Source: Clostridiales bacterium
Lineage (GTDB): Bacteria > Bacillota > Clostridia > Christensenellales > CAG-138
Assembly: GCA_031270585.1 (NCBI GenBank)
Contig: JAISXK010000070.1
Location: forward strand, 1-8,613
DNA: 8,613 nt
Reading direction: 5' to 3'
In this document: positions 5,665 to 8,613 of the stretch, in pieces
Numbering within the stretch: the first letter of the stretch is position 1
Layout of the letters: the number at the start of each line of letters is the position of its first letter
The notes under the pieces: generated by a model
Databases searched by the model: none
What the model was told of the DNA's origin: nothing
The model's input: the letters and a program-made list of their open reading frames with translations, nothing else
Translations under genes and position numbers: made by a program

Positions 5665-5691
5665 ATGTGGCGATATGGAGCGTTACGCTGA
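5665..5691 (+). other. Eight-codon upstream reading frame overlapping the MMPL start
   Basis: ATG at 5665 begins MWRYGALR and stops at TGA 5689-5691, in a different frame from the transporter. The ribosome site GAGGG (5654-5658) is six bases from this ATG, an ideal spacing, but 16 bases from the MMPL ATG at 5675. It could be a translated leader peptide that couples or limits MMPL translation. Confidence 0.3.
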
Positions 5692-7741
5692 CTTTATAAT
5701 TAAAAGAAGAAAGCTTGTTGTCGCGGTTTTTATTGCGCTGGCGGTTTTTTGCGTTGTGATGCTGCTGGGGGTAAAGGTAAATTATAACATGGTGGATTAT
5801 CTTCCCCGAACGGCGCAATCCACCACGGCGGTTGAGATTATGACCGGCGAGTTTACGCAAACCGTGCCCAACGCCAGCGTTATGGTGCGCGATTTATCCA
5901 TTGTGGAGGCATTGGCGTATAAGGAAAAACTGGCGGCGGTAAACGGCGTTGGCGAGGTACTGTGGCTGGACGATATGGTGGATGTAAACAGTCCGCTTAT
6001 TATATACGACGCAGACACGGTAGAAGGGTTTTATAAGGGCGGAAACGCGCTGTTTTCCGTCAGTATTCAAGACGGATATGAGGCAGGGGCGGTCAACGGT
6101 ATCCGCGCGCTGGTGGGCGAGCGGGGTGCCGTAAGCGGCGAGGCGGTCGATGGCGCCAGCATGCAAGACACGACCATATCCGAGGTGTTGCGCGCGGCAA
6201 TCATTCTGCTGCCGGCGATATTGCTGATATTGGTGTTTTCTACCACGTCATGGATCGAACCGCTCCTCTTCCTGGCGGCCATAGGTGTTTCTATCATCAT
6301 GAATATGGGCACCAACTTGATATTTGGCGAAATTTCGTTTGTTACCAATGCGGTGGGCCCCATATTGCAGTTGGCGGTGTCGCTGGATTACGCGATATTC
6401 CTTCTGCATAGCTTTGCGGGTTTCCGCGAACGCTGCGGCAGCGCAGAGGACGCCATGAAGCAGGCTATCAAAAAATCAGTGAGAACCGTGGCGGCAAGCG
6501 CGGTCACTACCCTGTTTGGGTTTATTGCCCTGGCGTTTATGGATTTTGGCATCGGCGCAGACCTGGGACTGACCTTGGCCAAAGGCATTCTTTTAAGTTT
6601 TGTATCCTGCATGGTTTTTTTGCCCGCGCTTACAGTATGCGCGCTTCGCGCAATAGACAAAAGTCGGCACCGTGACCTTATGCCCGGCTTTAAAAATGTA
6701 AACCGGGTTTTTTCCAGGATTGCGATACCCGCCATGACGGTGGTGGTATTGTTGGCGCTGCCTGCTTTTTTAGGCCAGGCCAGGGTAGATTTTCTCTACG
6801 GCAACTCCGAGGCAACCACGGAGCGCGGCGCACGGGATGCCAGGGCCATTGAAGATGAATTTGGCAAAACCAATGTGATGGCCATTTTGGTTCCGCGGGG
6901 GGATGTCGTAAAAGAGTATGCGCTGAGCCGGGCGTTGGAGGGTGTGAACCATGTAACGGGGGTCATGTCCTACGCGAACACGGTGGGAGCCGTTATACCT
7001 CCCGGCTTTCTTGAAGAGGATATCACCGGCCAGTTTTATTCCGCGCATTACGCGCGCATCATCGTGTATACGGATACCGAATATGAAGGGGATTTGGCGT
7101 TTTCTACTGTGGAGGCGATTGACGGCGCCGTCGCCCGATACTATGCCCCGGGCACGTTTTACGCGGCGGGACAAAGCGCCAACCTTTATGATATGAAAAA
7201 TGTGGTAGCGAAGGATAACACCAGAGTAAACCTGATTGCCATTGTTTCCATATTTATGGTGCTGATTGTCACGTTCATATCCGCAACACTGCCCTTTGTC
7301 CTGCTGTTTACCATTGAGGCAGGTATCTGGATCAATCTTTCCATACCTTATTTTATGGGGGAGCCCATCAATTTTTTAGGGTATCTCGTAATCAACACCG
7401 TACAGCTTGGGGCCACGGTGGATTACGCTATTCTGCTGACTTCCTATTACATGGATAACCGTCGGCAGATGCCCGCGAAGGAAGCGGTTCACCGCTCGCT
7501 TGGCGAAACCTTCAAATCCATATTGATGTCGGCCGCCACGCTATCCATCGCGGGGTTCACGCTGGGGCTCACATCCTCCAACCCCAGTGTATCCAGCTTG
7601 GGTCTGCTGCTTGGCCGTGGCACGATATTGTCCTTTATCATGGTGGTGTGCATGCTGCCGGCACTGCTGCGGGTGCTTGATAAGCCGATAAGGGTTACCA
7701 CTTATAAGGCGGGCTTTTTTTCAAAATCCAAGCGCTCATAA
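5675..7741 (+). CDS. MMPL/RND-family membrane exporter
   Basis: The 688-residue protein has the duplicated RND layout: TM1 (about 13-32), an extracytoplasmic domain (33-168), TM2-TM6 (170-325), TM7 (346-366), a second extracytoplasmic domain (367-515) and TM8-TM12 (518-665). MMPL proteins use the proton gradient to move lipids or other hydrophobic molecules. Each half has the conserved Asp-Tyr of the proton relay: D238-Y239 in SLDYAIFLLHSF (TM4) and D583-Y584 in ATVDYAILLTSYY (TM10), as in MmpL3. It lacks the long cytoplasmic tail of mycobacterial MmpL and is compact, like Firmicutes members. The start at 5675 is the only ATG after the in-frame TGA at 5660-5662 and gives the usual few residues before FIIKRRK. 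The ribosome site fits the overlapping short frame at 5665 better. The cargo is unknown; no adaptor or outer-membrane partner is adjacent. Confidence 0.9.
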   Translation: MERYADFIIKRRKLVVAVFIALAVFCVVMLLGVKVNYNMVDYLPRTAQSTTAVEIMTGEFTQTVPNASVMVRDLSIVEALAYKEKLAAVNGVGEVLWLDDMVDVNSPLIIYDADTVEGFYKGGNALFSVSIQDGYEAGAVNGIRALVGERGAVSGEAVDGASMQDTTISEVLRAAIILLPAILLILVFSTTSWIEPLLFLAAIGVSIIMNMGTNLIFGEISFVTNAVGPILQLAVSLDYAIFLLHSFAGFRERCGSAEDAMKQAIKKSVRTVAASAVTTLFGFIALAFMDFGIGADLGLTLAKGILLSFVSCMVFLPALTVCALRAIDKSRHRDLMPGFKNVNRVFSRIAIPAMTVVVLLALPAFLGQARVDFLYGNSEATTERGARDARAIEDEFGKTNVMAILVPRGDVVKEYALSRALEGVNHVTGVMSYANTVGAVIPPGFLEEDITGQFYSAHYARIIVYTDTEYEGDLAFSTVEAIDGAVARYYAPGTFYAAGQSANLYDMKNVVAKDNTRVNLIAIVSIFMVLIVTFISATLPFVLLFTIEAGIWINLSIPYFMGEPINFLGYLVINTVQLGATVDYAILLTSYYMDNRRQMPAKEAVHRSLGETFKSILMSAATLSIAGFTLGLTSSNPSVSSLGLLLGRGTILSFIMVVCMLPALLRVLDKPIRVTTYKAGFFSKSKRS
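7684..7721 (+). terminator. Possible terminator inside the 3' end of the MMPL gene
   Basis: GCC-g-ATAAG (7684-7692) can pair with CTTAT-aa-GGC (7701-7710), with a small internal loop, followed after GGGC by seven Ts (7715-7721). The T-run lies about 20 bases before the stop codon. Overlap with coding sequence makes this uncertain, but the 37-base gap to the convergent gene has no better candidate. Confidence 0.3.
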
Positions 7742-7759
7742 ACCCAAGGCTTTTATATT

Positions 7760-7771
7760 TTTGCCGGCAAA
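7760..7771. repeat. 12-bp perfect palindrome between convergent genes
   Basis: TTTGCCGGCAAA is perfectly self-complementary and sits midway in the 37-base gap between the MMPL stop and the DUF1002 stop. As RNA it has too little loop for a good hairpin. On the minus strand it is followed by AAATATAAAA, not a T-run, so it is a poor terminator for DUF1002. Confidence 0.4.
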
Positions 7772-7778
7772 TACCGCC

Positions 7779-8613
7779 CTAATCCTTTTTGCCAAACAAC
7801 CTTGCGAAGAAATCGCCTATGGACGCAAAAAAGTTTTTTACGCCTTGGGCAAAGTTGCTGAGCGCGGTGGTAGCCTTTTGCGCCGTCACAAGCGATTCCG
7901 CCAGCTTTTTAATTTCATCCACGTTAAGCTTTTCCAGCTTGCGGCATAATGAAAGCACCTGCTCAAGCTGGCTCGTGGTCAGCGTGATAGTATAGGCGTC
8001 CGCAATGTTCTTAATCTCCGCGCGCACTTCGTCATCCGTCATATTTTGCGTTTGATCGAGTATTTTTTTAAGCTCGTTTATCAGCGCCGCAGCTTCTTCC
8101 GTGCCGATGAACGCGGCAAGCTCGCCCGTAACGATCAACTCCTCCACGCCGACGGCCTTTGCAAGATCCGCCAACTGCTTGCCGGTGATATCCTCATACG
8201 CCTTATACGCGCCCGTCAGCGCCGCCGTGCCCGATACCGGGAAAGGCGCGCTTACGATTATTTTCGCGTTTGTAATGCCCGCCGTGTGAAAGGCGTTGCG
8301 GTACATATCCACCGTGGCCCAGTTGATGTTGTGGGTGGTGATATCAAGCCCCGCGTTTTCGCCCAATATTTCGATATAGATGCAGGATAGCGCCACGCTG
8401 CCAATTTTACTGTCGGGCACAAGGCCGTTTAAATATACGCGTTCATCCGCGTTGGTGATGGTAAGCTCAGGCACATCGCCCTCGCTGATACCGAAATCGC
8501 GAAACACGAGCGCTCTCTGCTCTGCCGTGAGGTTCGCGCCCATGGTAACGCGCTTATCGCCCACCTCGAAGGCCAGCGCGGGTGCCGCCAGGCTCAATAC
8601 GAACAGGAAAGCC
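7779..8613 (-). CDS. DUF1002 secreted protein, YpuA-like (N-terminus cut by window edge)
   Basis: The frame is open to the right edge; 277 residues are visible, ending at TAG (7779-7781). The first ones, AFLFVLSLAAPALA then FEVGDK, are the end of a Sec signal peptide with an A-x-A cleavage site, so the true start lies a few codons beyond 8613. The body matches DUF1002, typified by Bacillus YpuA: VTMGANLTAEQR, the GSVALSCIYIEIL segment, DITTHNINWATVDMYRNA, the hallmark APFPVSGTAALTGAYKAYE, then Glu/Lys-rich helices and an amphipathic Phe-rich tail (NFFASIGDFFARLFGKKD). The biochemical function of the family is not established; the protein is expected outside the membrane. It converges with the MMPL gene across a 37-base gap. 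A TTG at 8595-8597 lies inside the signal peptide and is not the start. Confidence 0.9.
   Translation of the reverse strand, partial: AFLFVLSLAAPALAFEVGDKRVTMGANLTAEQRALVFRDFGISEGDVPELTITNADERVYLNGLVPDSKIGSVALSCIYIEILGENAGLDITTHNINWATVDMYRNAFHTAGITNAKIIVSAPFPVSGTAALTGAYKAYEDITGKQLADLAKAVGVEELIVTGELAAFIGTEEAAALINELKKILDQTQNMTDDEVRAEIKNIADAYTITLTTSQLEQVLSLCRKLEKLNVDEIKKLAESLVTAQKATTALSNFAQGVKNFFASIGDFFARLFGKKD

Larger units (their letters stand above)
5342..5674. other. 333-base intergenic region between transporter and MMPL genes
   Basis: There is no confident gene on either strand. It contains, in order: a hairpin with a GCAA loop (5361-5384), two perfect copies of a 14-base repeat (5389-5416), a possible short minus-strand reading frame (5399-5542), a terminator-like inverted repeat with T-run (5486-5538), a promoter (5602-5631) and a ribosome site (5654-5658). 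No tRNA or known riboswitch fold was recognised by eye. Confidence 0.6.

Noticed and set aside
8595..8597. TTG as start codon of the DUF1002 gene
   Set aside because: The frame remains open to the window edge and TTG falls inside the hydrophobic core of the signal peptide, so the true start is outside.
1..8613. Mobile element, CRISPR array or defence island
   Set aside because: There is no transposase, integrase, terminal inverted repeat pair or spaced repeat array; all sizeable genes belong to housekeeping or envelope families.

Overview
The window looks like chromosomal DNA from a moderately GC-rich member of the Firmicutes, most likely an anaerobic clostridial lineage. The basis is the conserved dnaX–ybaB–recR order, strong AAGGAG-type ribosome sites, consensus sigma-A promoters, and a YpuA-like DUF1002 secreted protein. 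No phage, transposase, rRNA, tRNA or CRISPR sequence was seen.

Layout. Positions 1-229 are the 3' end of dnaX (DNA polymerase III tau subunit). A 241-base gap with two good promoters and a GC-alternating tract leads into ybaB (471-806), whose stop overlaps the start of recR (803-1402) in an ATGA; this is the DNA replication and repair block. After a structured gap comes an unrecognised lipoprotein (1644-2687) that seems to carry two copies of one domain, followed by a terminator hairpin (2707-2742). Next is a two-gene unit: a PlsC-type acyltransferase with an added zinc ribbon and beta-rich tail (2816-3973), whose stop codon directly touches the start of a GltS/ESS-family transporter (3974-5341).

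A 333-base gap (5342-5674) follows. It holds several hairpins, a 14-bp tandem duplication, a possible small ORF on the minus strand and a promoter with a triplicated TACAA. It precedes an MMPL/RND-family exporter (5675-7741), whose start is overlapped by an 8-codon upstream reading frame. A DUF1002 secreted protein on the minus strand (7779-8613, N-terminus cut by the window edge) converges on it.

How they work together. DnaX, YbaB and RecR form the familiar replication and recombination cluster. The remaining genes share an envelope theme (lipoprotein, phospholipid acyltransferase, two transporters, a secreted protein), but only the acyltransferase–transporter pair shows physical signs of co-expression. 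I see no clear new defence or mobile system. The best leads are the acyltransferase fusion coupled to the transporter, the duplicated lipoprotein domain, and the intergenic region 5342-5691.
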